From Ailanthus altissimus (Eukaryota > Streptophyta > Magnoliopsida > Sapindales > Simaroubaceae): 64,000 bases of DNA. A program made the position numbers and the translations under genes. The notes under the pieces were generated by a model that did no database searches, was not told the origin of the DNA, and saw nothing but the letters and a program-made list of their open reading frames with translations. Numbering within the stretch: position 1 is the first letter of the stretch; every line of letters begins with the position of its first letter. The stretch is from assembly GCA_946807835.1 (NCBI GenBank), contig OX327690.1, positions 9,024,501 to 9,088,500 of the forward strand. The letters run 5' to 3'. This document shows, piece after piece, positions 35,801 through 43,617 of the stretch.

Positions 35801-38800
35801 TAACTTTTTTTTTCATTTTTCTTGAATTTTTTCCCAAACCCATCCAAATTAATTGTCGATTTGGATCATTTGGTTTTGGTATTTCTTTGGTTTGAATCAG
35901 TTGGACCCAAAGCTAAAACCGATAAGCTCAATTTGGTTTGAAATTTTGACCCAAACCAATCCAAAACGATGTTACCAGCCCTAACACAAAGCATACTTGT
36001 TAGCTCAGACGATTTCAACAAAAATTCTCGAGTCCGTTTCTGTCCACTGCCCTTCTCACAAACTTTCTATAATATTGTTTACAATATAATCCTCAACTAC
36101 AGAGAAAAGTCTATATCTACAGGTTTGTTCTAATTGGACAATACATACAATCAGAAAAACTCCTTGCACAGGTTGAAAGAAAAGATTATACATATCAAGA
36201 TAACTTTCAACTTTGATATTGAAGAGGAAGGTAATGCATCAGATTAGCATACGAGAAACATGCCAGAGAAATAACCAAATACATATTCAATCAGAAAAAC
36301 TCCTTGGGCAGATTGAAAGAAAAGATTATACATATCAAGATAACTTTCAACTTTGATATTAAAGAGGAAGGTAATGCATCAGATTAGCATATGAGAAACA
36401 TGCCAGAGAAATAACCAACCTTCTAGGCGTTCTTTCCATACAGTGCTCTTTAATTGTCCTACTGTATCTGCCTGTATTAGGGAACCTATTCTGCTTTCAA
36501 TCTCTTCAAGACTCATTTCTGAGGGCTGCAAATATTTAACAGACCAGTGAAAAACGATGTCAAGATCATAAATGACCAAGCCAGATGAAAATCATAGAGC
36601 AAAGCTAGCAGATTGTAGATTCACCTCCACATCTTCAGGTGCTTCAACTGATTTTGAAGTTTCTTGTCGTCCAGCTCCATCTCCTTTTTTGCTGGCACTT
36701 GGTTTAACTGGACCACCCTTTTTGCTAGCAGGCTGTTAAGAAGCATCAAAAAGAGAGTTAAATAGAATCCAAAGTCAAATACTAACGCCTCCCACCAACT
36801 TTCCAAAAGAATGAACAAACATGAAAAGAAAAAAAAAAACTCACTGCTGCTTGAACAGGCTTCTTCCCACTAAGCATGCTGGCTGCTGACTTTTTAACAA
36901 ATGAGCTTTCTGAAGTCTGCGTAAATGTGAATATGCAATATAACAAAATCAACTAAATTCATGCATACTTTAAATATCGCGAAAGACACAAAACCTGAAA
37001 AATTGAATCGTTACTGATGCATAAGAAAATGAAAAGTAAACTAGCTGATAGATGTTATTAACTTCTAAGTACTTGAGCTACTTCTCTCCTTGTTGATCAG
37101 ATCTAGTTTTAAACTCCCAAACATTTTTGCACAACCGTGAAGGAATTGTCCAAGATTTGGGTAACAAGGTCATCAAGTATAAATCCAGGAAAAGAAAAAA
37201 AACACAAGGGAACAAGAAGCAAGTGTCAAACTATAAAACCATATCATTGCATAACCGTTCTATTTCTATAGCGTGATGAAGTCCCCCATAATCAATATGT
37301 GCAAGGAAGCCACTCTTGGAGAGAAAACTATTATAAATTAAATGATATGAATATTTGTTACCTTCTATCAAGAATTAGCATCGTATTCATTGGAACTTAT
37401 ACAACAGAGAAAGGATTTACCAAAATTTGGACAAGCAAGGAGGCAGAAGTTGGGATATGTTTAAGCATATAAATACATATTTAAGAAAAAAAAATTCTTA
37501 CATGAAATATAAACCAAATAATCCCTCCCCAATCCTGATCTGAAGGGGATTTGAACCTCAAATTCTTGTATCCAAGAGGATTTACCAGTTGAACCAATTG
37601 GCACCCACAAACATAATTAGGCATATAAATACATACACACTACTAACAAAACACATCTCTAAGTCCCATTGAGCACTTGCATTTTGTTCCACAAACATTT
37701 TGAAATAGAAATCTTTCCCACAATTTCAGGATAAAACAATCTTTGTTCCTAACTAGGAGACAGGTAATCTACTAGCTTAGCTTCTGTTATTGGCTTTCAA
37801 GTATAACTTATGGCTAATGCATTCTCCAAAAAAGATACACATCTTTTAATACAATCACTCAAGGTAACAGAAGGCACATAATAAAAATAAAGTAAGAGAA
37901 ACTAAATTTCAAGTACCATGTGAAAATTGGAAGGGAAAAAGCATAAATAATAAACTAAAACGAAAAATCAAGCTCACCTGCATAGAGGATACACTTCCAC
38001 CAGAAGTTGACACTTTAGCTGCCACTGCATGTAAATAAAATAAAGAAGAATTGAAAACATTAAATTAATTGCGATGATTACTTGACAATATTAAAAGCTA
38101 CATACCTGAACTTGTACCAGTGGACCCATCACCTCCAGAACCCACAATCATTTCAGAAAGCTTAATCCTTCTAACATCGTCAAGTTTCTCAAGGGACCTC
38201 TCTAAAGGCCTCATGCCAACAGACTAAGCCAAAGAACAAATACAAAAAAAGACTTGTGATAGAGGAAGTTGAATTTTTTGATAAGATGATGGTGGAAATT
38301 ATAATATGAACCAAAAAAAATTAAAATGACAATATTACCTTCGCTATTGCAGCCAACGCCGAAAAAGCCGCATCTCTCACCTCAGGGGTTCCATCATTGA
38401 GGCACTGCAAAATTTAACTTTTTTAATTAAAGGTATTACATAAAAACAGAATTACAGGTATTACATAAAAACAGAATTTCTGGTATTACATAAAAGATTA
38501 CAAAAAATAATAGCAACTCTCAAGGTCCGATACAAGTAAGCATCAATCAATTACTTCAAAATTTTCTCAGCAGAAATAGAATTTGTGCATTTAAGCTATA
38601 GTGCTCCACATCATGACCTAATCAAAATTACCCACAAAATTTACTGTGTAATTCTTTATTTTTTCTATTGTCCAAATACCAGTAGATGGTGAAAGAATCA
38701 TGATCAGTGACCCCAAAGTTCAAAAGAGTAGAAATACAGATGTTTTAGCCTTATAAATTGACAACAAAACAAGCACAGAACATAAAAAATATAGCAGAGA

Positions 38801-41800
38801 AAAAAGAGAAATAAGACTCCAATGCATGGATGCACTGACCTCCATACAGATCGAGACATAGTCTTTATGCACCTTCAGAATAACAGCCTTGTTACTAGTT
38901 TCAATACAAAAGGTCACCCAATTCAAAGTCAATGACCGCACAAGCGGAACTTTATTTTTCACTGATGTTTTAACATCTGCAATAAACAGCAGTTATTAAG
39001 ATATTAATACATTCACAAGAAACCTACTATCTAGCAAATAATTTCATACACACCACTCTTTATAAAGAAAATCTGCAAATGAATTAATCATCAAATAAGG
39101 CTGCATGTCTATGAAGTTACATGATGAAGTTAGAACATTCAATTGGTTTGACCTTATAAAGAGGTTAAGTAGAACAGGAAAAGAAAACCTGCCTTCAACA
39201 ACATCAACAAGATTTAAGCACCCAGCCTTGTGCATTTCTTGGAGAGTTTGTGTAAGTGACTCAGTGACTGTAGGTTTTTTTTCTTTCAATTTTTCCTATT
39301 CAAGAAAAACCTCATTAGAGCATTAAATTGCAGTTAAATAGCTTCATATAAGAATGTGCATATTATGGACACACACACATACATCAATAATGTTAAAGAT
39401 GAAAAGCATAAACACAGAATAAAAAAACTAATCAGAGAAATTTAGGGAACCAGAATATTACAACTCATAAAATAAAACTATGTTACAAAAGAAATAAAGA
39501 TTAAAATGGTAGACTATCATATCTGGTTTAATAATTTGTCATATGATCCATTATCCTCTTCTAAAACATACATAAATTTCAAAATGCATAAATTCCCTTC
39601 AATACTGACAAAAATTTACAATATAATATAAGACAATTGATGGCACAGAATACATCAGAAAGCATTAAGAAAACAATTGCACAGCCAACAATTAATTAGG
39701 GAAACCTAAGACTTTTCAACAAAGACAACACAGGCAAAGTATGCTAAAGAGTAGAAAACTGGCTACAATTACCCCAAAAAAAAAAAAAAAAGTTTATACT
39801 TTTAGGGAAAATAAATAACAGTCATTCGTAAAAATGGCACTGATCTAGAAAGTAGAAACAAATGCATGCAAGCATACAAAGTCAGAAGTTTCATTCAAGC
39901 ATGAAGCACAAGATATCAAAGTTGAGCTTTTGCCTGTTATTATATGCTTAGCTCCAAATTGAGACAGAAAACCTCTTACATAATCATGGGTAAACTTATT
40001 GAAAAACAAAGAAGAAGGAAGAGATCTAAGGAGCAATGAAGGCAGAAATAAAAACCTATTCTAACATAATTTCCATAAATACCAGATAAAAGACATCAAT
40101 GTAAACACAATGATACCAATATGTGTGCACAAGTGTATATAAAAAGACATCGTACTCACAAGCAAAATTGGCAATAGAAAGCGTGAACTGCCAGAAAAAT
40201 GGGTTCTTAGACCACGGGAAAGATTGCCAACAGCTTGAATGGCTTCAACTGCAACAGCAATATTCACATCTGTAATAAGCTGCACAAAACACTCAGTTAG
40301 AGATGGAAAATATCAACTAACAACTGCATAAGTGGCAATCTTACCACAAGCAACATAAAAAGTTAAAGGGACCAAAAATGCATATTCAAAATGCCAACAC
40401 TAAAATTCAAACAAGAAACTCCATACGCTGATATAAAGAAAATCACCAAATAATGATAAATGACTTTTAATTAATGACACATAGCAATGTCCAACACAAA
40501 ACTATGTCAGACTGCAAATCATAGATGGCAGTAAACTATGGCCTTTTGTTGACAATTTAGATTTATGGAATCGGGGTTTTAAGTCATCAAAATTTTCAAG
40601 TTCATATGCATATTCGCACATCTTATCTGAATTGACAAACCATAATACAAATGCTTTAACATGGGAGACAACATTTAGATGGGGTCCTTAATTCTTAACC
40701 GTAGCATTCTAACCAAGCAGGGGAAATAAACTACCACAAGTGAAGCAGCCTACCATCACTGCTCTTTTCTCTTATCAGAAACAGCAGACAACATGTCAAA
40801 GATAAAAACAAGTACATTTCAAGCGAGAATCTCAGAAAACCTTCTTTAATGTCCGACAAACTTCCATAAAATCACCAGGTGCTATCCTTTTTGTGGAAGC
40901 AAGCTTTGTTAGCTCAGCAACAGCTTCCTTCCTTTCTAACCACTTGGTAGCTTTCTAAAAGACAACACAATGTTGGAACAAAAATAAGCAAGAGAACAAC
41001 CAATTGCATAACAGAAAAACATTATCCATACAATAATGTTAGGTCAAAATTACATCAACAATAAAATGCAAAGACGTATTAAATGTCAATAAAAAACAAG
41101 AGAGAGACAAAAAAAGCACTAACCACTCCTTCCCAAAATCCAGACTTCTCCAAAGGAGACAATATATCAACAGGATCTACAAGTTCATACTCATCAATTT
41201 CCTGAGGAGCTGCAAGAAATAAAGAAAATTTTATGAAGCCCAAGATTCCATTGCCAAGAAGAATAAGCGAATATAATATTTCACGGCCCCTCAATGTAAA
41301 TGCATACCATCAGCTATTGACTCTTCAGAAGCGCCTGGACCCACATTTTCAGAAACAGTTTCCTGTTCTGGTTCCTTATCTTGTTCAGACCTAAAAATTA
41401 TATGTGCATTAATCTCACCAGGAATATGCAAAACTTACCACCCAGATCATCTTTAATCAATCTTAAATTAAAGACAATGATAGGATACAACATCTACAAA
41501 AAATATACGTCAACTAATCAAACTTGTTTTAGTAAGAATGATAAATGCAAACAAAACAAATAAAATTTCCTCCTTTTTTCCTTAATTCAGATCTATGCAT
41601 ACAAAAACATTTAAAAACAGATTAATCGACAACAATAGCATAAAAGATGAGAACTTTCACATTGGACACAGCACAAATCCATCAAAACTCCTGGTTCACA
41701 AATACTAGAAATCAAAACTTGAGGTGGACTTGAGGACAACACAATATACCAGAACACGGACTTGCATTCACATGGCCTCAAGTAAGGGAACAACCAATGA

Positions 41801-43432
41801 ATGACAAAAGGAAAAGGAAACAGTACATAAATTTATTTGAGTTCAATGCTCCAACCACTTGAAGTGAAATGATGGTGAAGTTTCTAATTTACAGAAAACA
41901 CAAAACTTGATATAGAGAGCAGTCCAAGCAGGAGTATAGAAGATTTATCATGCACAATATAATATCTTCCTCCCATCTCACAAATTACAATAACAGTTAT
42001 GAACAAATGACCAACAAATCATCAAAAAATGAATCTTAAGGCATCATATGAAAATAAGTATATCCCTCTTATGTCATGGTCAGTAGCATGATGGTGCAAT
42101 TTATGCATGAAAATTTTGAATTTTTTCTTTTGACTTTCAGTTTTCAGCCCATTTTCCTTCATAGATACTATGACGATTTTAAAAAAAAAAATTAATCGCA
42201 ACATGGACTGACCTTATCTTCCGAGTTGGCTTAGCTGTCCCCATAACATTGACAAGCTCAGCCTCCAGCTCTTTTTTCTTCAAATGATAGAAAAGAAATA
42301 AATAGTTTGCTGGCTACTTACAAATAAAATGAACTAGCAAATTAAAAGTTGATGTACCATTGTATCTCTCATTTTCTCAAACAATATTGATTTCACAGGG
42401 TCTTTCCCAATCCAACGACAAAGCTCAAGAGTCAGTCCTTTAGAAGATGCACGAACATTTTGATCTTGATGGTCAAAAAGTTCAGGAAGCATCTTCAGAA
42501 TCCTTTTTGGTGGAACAATTTTAGGTCCAAACTCACTAATTTAAAACAAAACAATAACACAACCCAATTAGATGAAACAAAATCAACATTTTCCAACAAC
42601 TTATGCATAGTTTGCACCAAACCTTAGTGCTTGAAACATGACATCAATAGCAGGTACCACAGCTTTGGCAACCTTGTTCTTTATCGCTTTCTCCATTGTG
42701 TCCTACATTTACCACCAGAGACCTTGTAAAACAATCAAAACATCACAGAAAAATGTACCCATATACATACATTTACACAGTCCAATTTCATTTGATCCCA
42801 ATGCACAATTACTAACTGATGAATGGAAGTGCATGCAATGCAATGATGAGTACAAATTGGAAACTTACAAGAAAAACATCAACAGCCTCCAATTCAACCC
42901 AAAGCATAAACGCCGCCTGAGCCTTTTCCACTGTCTTCGGTCTTCCCGTCAGGCATTTCGTAACAATCGCATCACAAACTTCCTTCGCATACCTACATCA
43001 ACAATAATGTCACTCAAAACTATTCATTCATTAATATTTTAAATTATCTAAATTAATAAACAGCAATTTCACCTTCCAGCATCGGCATCGGCAGCTTTTA
43101 AGTAAGCAATCAACGCATCAAGAGCCTTCTCTTGTACCGGAGCATTCGAATCCGCCACAGTCTTCTTGAACAAATGACCTAGAAATCAACAAACAATCAG
43201 ACACATTATCACTTGACAATACAATGCAGATTCGTACAGAACTCGGATCTGAGAGATTGGAAATAAATTGACCTAATTCTCTGAGGCGCGGGTCTTTGGG
43301 ATCAGTAATGGAGTCGCATAGAGCGGCCAAATCAATGTTGGCCTCGTTTCGAACCTTCCAATTCTTGTGAAGTAATCGATCTTCCCACGGTAACTTCTTC
43401 GCCTCTTTTAATAATCTTTCTTCTTCGGACAT
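14892..43432 (-). CDS. MOR1: MOR1/GEM1, XMAP215/ch-TOG family microtubule-associated protein, 54 exons
   Basis: Family knowledge: MOR1 (GEM1) binds tubulin through TOG domains and promotes microtubule growth in cortical arrays, spindle and phragmoplast. Seen: ATG at 43,432, start [20 protein letters not shown], stop TAA at 14,892-14,894. Exons, high to low: 43432-43273, 43178-43073, 42992-42869, 42702-42623, 42535-42358, 42277-42213, 41390-41308, 41209-41124, 40954-40841, 40279-40160, 39295-39193, 38976-38840, 38404-38339, 38223-38106, 38024-37978, 36916-36845, 36732-36625, 36525-36420, 27925-27813, 27710-27623, 27424-27324, 27117-27010, 26503-26398, 26321-26242, 26159-26010, 25883-25808, 25630-25506, 25429-25319, 25240-25091, 24953-24879, 24781-24700, 24589-24498, 24419-24318, 24232-24158, 24068-23973, 23889-23788, 23677-23576, 23367-23185, 23097-22986, 22637-22561, 22483-22404, 21258-21196, 21089-20957, 18657-18535, 18389-18312, 18080-17922, 17842-17684, 16837-16740, 16552-16396, 16308-16192, 15877-15782, 15607-15536, 15447-15255, 15166-14892. 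They join in frame to 5,982 nt, 1,993 residues, matching the usual plant length. All introns are GT-AG except the one after exon 11. Least certain are the exon 53/54 junction and the exon 42 donor. The gene looks intact despite 8.5 kb of transposons in intron 18. Confidence 0.96.
15200..15254 (-). other. MOR1: Start of MOR1 intron 53 (short last intron)
   Basis: Intron 53 spans 15,167-15,254 (88 bp). The donor after TATGGAG and the acceptor TTGCAG before CTGCGGTCACC keep the frame into [12 protein letters not shown]. Neighbouring frames stay open through part of the intron, so read-through or an alternative acceptor is conceivable. Confidence 0.6.
17218..17590. repeat. Imperfect tandem duplication of about 190 bp in MOR1 intron 47
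   Basis: The segment from ATCACCAATGTTACA at about 17,218 and that from GTCACCAATATCCCA at about 17,418 share order: ATGGT then AAGGACACA, GACAT, CAATAG, AAGTATA or ATGTATA, TGCA, CTACTCAAGGAAAAT or CACTCACGGAAAAT, GTCATAT and TTAAAAAA. It is old, with many differences. Confidence 0.5.
18839..18907. repeat. 39-bp direct duplication in MOR1 intron 43
   Basis: CCTAGGATAAGACGAAAAAG at 18,839 recurs as CCTAGGATAAGAGGAAAAAG at 18,878, followed in both by ATTAGAAGG. Confidence 0.75.
19521..19714. repeat. Degenerate 31-44 bp tandem array in MOR1 intron 43
   Basis: Units start at 19,521, 19,561, 19,605, 19,649 and 19,680. Each opens AAAAYTCTAAAG (the last shortened) followed by GTGCTCAACAAAATTGT and a GAGCAC-type block. 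The rest of the 2.3-kb intron (18,658-20,956) shows nothing I can name. Confidence 0.75.
21325..21478 (+). repeat. Copia-type LTR fragment in MOR1 intron 41
   Basis: The sequence TCATTAGTTGGTGCTTAAT, then TTCCTTAGTCAAATTAG, TATTTCCTTAT, a TATATAAAGGACTGCA promoter block and the end CCTGTTAACA matches 26,585-26,924 in intron 22. It looks like a truncated LTR, antisense to MOR1. Confidence 0.6.
22404..24589 (-). other. MOR1: MOR1 exons 32-41: linker and TOG5 domain
   Basis: These encode residues about 1,080-1,420. A Ser/Lys-rich linker ([20 protein letters not shown]) leads into [23 protein letters not shown]5 follows with [120 protein letters not shown] and [20 protein letters not shown]. Exon 38 (183 nt) is the longest in this part. 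Confidence 0.88.
24700..26159 (-). other. MOR1: MOR1 exons 25-31: TOG4 domain
   Basis: These encode residues about 824-1,079: [120 protein letters not shown] and [19 protein letters not shown]. Intron lengths here are short (about 75-300 bp), in contrast with intron 18. Confidence 0.88.
26585..26924 (+). repeat. Copia-type LTR with decayed primer site in MOR1 intron 22
   Basis: Matches the intron 41 fragment (TCATTAGTTAGTGCTTAAT, TTTCCTAGTCATATGAG, TATATATAGGACTGCA). It ends CTCTTAACA immediately before TGGTATTCGAGA, which resembles the plant initiator tRNA-Met primer site TGGTATCAGAGC. No coding part follows, so it is an isolated LTR plus leader edge, antisense to MOR1. Confidence 0.6.
28671..28679 (+). 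promoter_or_regulatory. TATA-like box inside the hAT-like element
   Basis: CTATAAAAGC followed about 25 bp later by CCAAACCCTAA and CT-rich leader-like sequence. It would drive transcription antisense to MOR1. Activity is unknown. Confidence 0.35.
29562..29717 (+). repeat. copia-2 5' LTR
   Basis: 156 bp. Starts GGTTAGCTG where the 3' LTR starts TGTTAGCTG, and ends AAGTAACA. The remaining differences from the 3' LTR are confined to 29,648-29,663 (TATACAAATACATC against TTATAAATATATC) and one A in a run near 29,711. Confidence 0.93.
29718..29729 (+). other. copia-2 primer binding site (initiator tRNA-Met)
   Basis: TAGTATCAGAGC directly after the LTR matches TGGTATCAGAGC, the complement of the plant initiator tRNA-Met 3' end, at 11 of 12 positions. 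Confidence 0.85.
30158..31130 (+). pseudogene. copia-2 gag region
   Basis: ATG at 30,158 ([20 protein letters not shown]), followed by [20 protein letters not shown], typical of copia gag proteins, until a TAG at 30,383-30,385. The frame is re-entered after a shift near 30,480-30,500 and continues through [20 protein letters not shown] and a zinc knuckle of the form CX2CX4HX4C ([14 protein letters not shown], about 30,921-30,962). Gag would form the virus-like particle and package element RNA. The stop and shift break it. Confidence 0.88.
31130..34314 (+). pseudogene. copia-2 pol region (protease, integrase, RT, RNase H)
   Basis: Protease box [13 protein letters not shown] at about 31,170 has Ser at the position of the usual Gly. 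Integrase has HCRLSHP and [10 protein letters not shown] of the zinc domain, then VHSNVWGP (Asn at the usual catalytic Asp), RSDNAKEY (Asp kept) and QNGVAKHKN (Lys at the usual catalytic Glu). RT has [26 protein letters not shown] and [10 protein letters not shown] (catalytic Asp pair kept). RNase H ends with [12 protein letters not shown] and [14 protein letters not shown]. Breaks: frame change near 32,360, stops at 32,762, 32,813 and 33,083, frame change near 33,345, and a 28-bp triplication at 33,909-33,992. It is not functional. Confidence 0.9.
33909..33992 (+). repeat. 28-bp perfect triplication inside copia-2 RNase H
   Basis: Three head-to-tail identical 28-bp units start at 33,909, 33,937 and 33,965, each beginning CTAGTGCAGAGTCAGAATAT. 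One unit encodes the normal RNase H motif SAESEYIA. The two extra units (56 bp) shift the frame. Confidence 0.95.
34314..34321 (+). other. copia-2 polypurine tract
   Basis: GAGGGGGAA immediately follows the RNase H stop and precedes the 3' LTR start TGTTAGCTG. Confidence 0.85.
34322..34475 (+). repeat. copia-2 3' LTR
   Basis: 154 bp, TGTTAGCTG to AAGTAACA, near-identical to 29,562-29,717. Confidence 0.93.
35249..35443 (+). pseudogene. rpoC2: Plastid rpoC2 fragment in the nuclear genome (NUPT)
   Basis: One frame open for about 62 codons reads [54 protein letters not shown] and KYGM. That is the internal sequence of the chloroplast RNA polymerase beta'' subunit. It stops matching abruptly at TATGGGATGG (about 35,443). 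Only a short internal piece is present, without start or stop, so this is a plastid-to-nucleus DNA insertion or an insertion carried by the surrounding hAT-like element. The sequence from 35,444 to 35,572 stays open in frame but is not rpoC2-like to my eye. Confidence 0.85.
36139..36418. repeat. 140-bp tandem duplication abutting the exon 18 splice donor
   Basis: Two copies at about 36,139-36,278 and 36,279-36,418 have period 140, for example TCAGAAAAACTCCTTG at 36,151 and 36,291. They differ at only a few positions. The lower-transcript copy ends exactly at the donor GTTGGTTATTTC of exon 18. Confidence 0.9.
36625..38024 (-). other. MOR1: MOR1 exons 15-17: Ser/Lys-rich linker between TOG2 and TOG3
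   Basis: These encode residues about 514-589, low-complexity and basic: [20 protein letters not shown] and [20 protein letters not shown], then acidic EAPEDVE. Such linkers in XMAP215 proteins contribute electrostatic microtubule-lattice binding. The intron between exons 15 and 16 carries a SINE. Confidence 0.85.
37480..37620 (-). mobile_element. tRNA-derived SINE in MOR1 intron 15
   Basis: On the minus strand the insert reads GTGGGTGCCAATTGGTTCAA with an A-box-like AATTGGTTCAACTGG and a B-box GGTTCAAATCC spaced as in a pol III promoter, ending in a T-rich tail. It is flanked by a perfect 15-bp direct repeat, GCATATAAATACATA, at 37,465-37,479 and 37,621-37,635. The 141-bp size, internal promoter and long TSD are the hallmarks of a SINE. 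It is in the same sense as MOR1. Confidence 0.8.
38432..38495. repeat. 25-bp tandem repeat in MOR1 intron 12
   Basis: GGTATTACATAAAA recurs at 38,432, 38,457 and 38,482 with near-identical spacers, 2.6 copies. Confidence 0.85.
38977..39192 (-). other. MOR1: GC-AG intron (intron 11) of MOR1
   Basis: Exon 11 ends GTTGTTGAAG and the next bases are GCAGGT. Exon 12 begins ATGTTAAAAC after TTTATTGCAG. Only cutting before GCAGGT gives the conserved reading VVED-VKTS; using the nearby GT (after GGCAG) would lead straight into a stop. GC donors with this AG|GC context are a known minor intron class. Confidence 0.75.
42213..43432 (-). other. MOR1: MOR1 exons 1-6: TOG1 domain
   Basis: These exons encode residues 1 to about 237. 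Seen are [20 protein letters not shown] near residue 23, [59 protein letters not shown] and [20 protein letters not shown]. These are successive HEAT-type helices of a tubulin-binding TOG domain. Exon 6 ends in a basic linker (AKPTRKIR) and exon 7 (41,308-41,390) supplies an acidic one. Confidence 0.9.
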
Positions 43433-43590
43433 TTTCGATTTGATCTATTGTTAATCTAACGAATAATGAAATGAAACAACAAAACTGAAGTTTCTTTCTC
43501 TTTTTTTCTTTTCTTCTAATTTTCTTCGATGGCTCTGGAGAGAGAAAGAAAGAAAAGAGAAAGAAAGAAAAGAGAGAGAAACCAAATATG
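43433..43590 (-). other. MOR1: MOR1 5' untranslated leader, CT-rich
   Basis: The minus strand upstream of the ATG is strongly pyrimidine-rich (plus strand GAGAGAAAGAAAGAAAAGAG from about 43,541). Such leaders are common in constitutively expressed plant genes. The transcription start is inferred at about 43,580 from the TATA box. Confidence 0.55.
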
Positions 43591-43610
43591 ACAAAACGGG
43601 GTTACTATAT

Positions 43611-43617
43611 CTTTATA
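43611..43617 (-). promoter_or_regulatory. MOR1: Probable TATA box of MOR1
   Basis: The minus strand reads GATATAAAGATATAG. TATAAAG lies 179 bp upstream of the ATG, which would put the start about 30 bp downstream, within the CT-rich tract. Confidence 0.5.

Larger units (their letters stand above)
28434..35983. mobile_element. hAT-like element interrupted by copia-2
   Basis: The left end TAGGGCTGG (28,434-28,442) and right end CCAGCCCTA (35,975-35,983) are perfect 9-bp inverted repeats of a sequence seen at ends of plant hAT-type elements. They are flanked by CCACAGAG (28,426-28,433) and ACACAAAG (35,984-35,991), a 6/8 match to an 8-bp target duplication. Subterminal blocks rich in TTTGGATTGGTTT-type motifs occur at the right end (35,850-35,970). 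Removing copia-2 leaves about 2.6 kb. A TATAAAAG box at about 28,672 followed by CCAAACCCTAA and AAACCCTAGCC looks like an old promoter and leader, but I see no transposase domain. Confidence 0.5.
27926..36419 (-). other. MOR1: MOR1 intron 18 (8,494 bp), a transposon landing site
   Basis: Donor GTTGGTT after exon 18 (36,420) and acceptor TTTCAG before exon 19 (27,925). It contains the hAT-like element, the copia-2 element inside it, a plastid rpoC2 fragment and a tandem duplication at the donor end. All other MOR1 introns are between about 75 bp and 2.3 kb. Confidence 0.85.
26242..36525 (-). other. MOR1: MOR1 exons 18-24: TOG3 domain, split by the 8.5-kb intron 18
   Basis: These encode residues about 590-823: [33 protein letters not shown], then across intron 18 [120 protein letters not shown] and [20 protein letters not shown]. 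Exon 18 ends at 36,420 in phase 1 and exon 19 resumes at 27,925 with the matching phase. Confidence 0.88.
38106..41209 (-). other. MOR1: MOR1 exons 8-14: TOG2 domain
   Basis: These encode residues about 266-513: [26 protein letters not shown] followed by [78 protein letters not shown] and [19 protein letters not shown]. The Trp in the first HEAT repeat loop (GFW) is the family's tubulin-contact position. Exon 11 ends at the unusual GC donor. Confidence 0.88.

Noticed and set aside
37541..37610. tRNA gene on the minus strand
   Set aside because: Only A- and B-box-like motifs exist. There is no acceptor stem or anticodon arm, and flanking target duplications show a SINE.
42638..43042. 134-codon plus-strand open frame
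   Set aside because: Spans MOR1 exons 3-4 and introns on the opposite strand, with no domain of its own.
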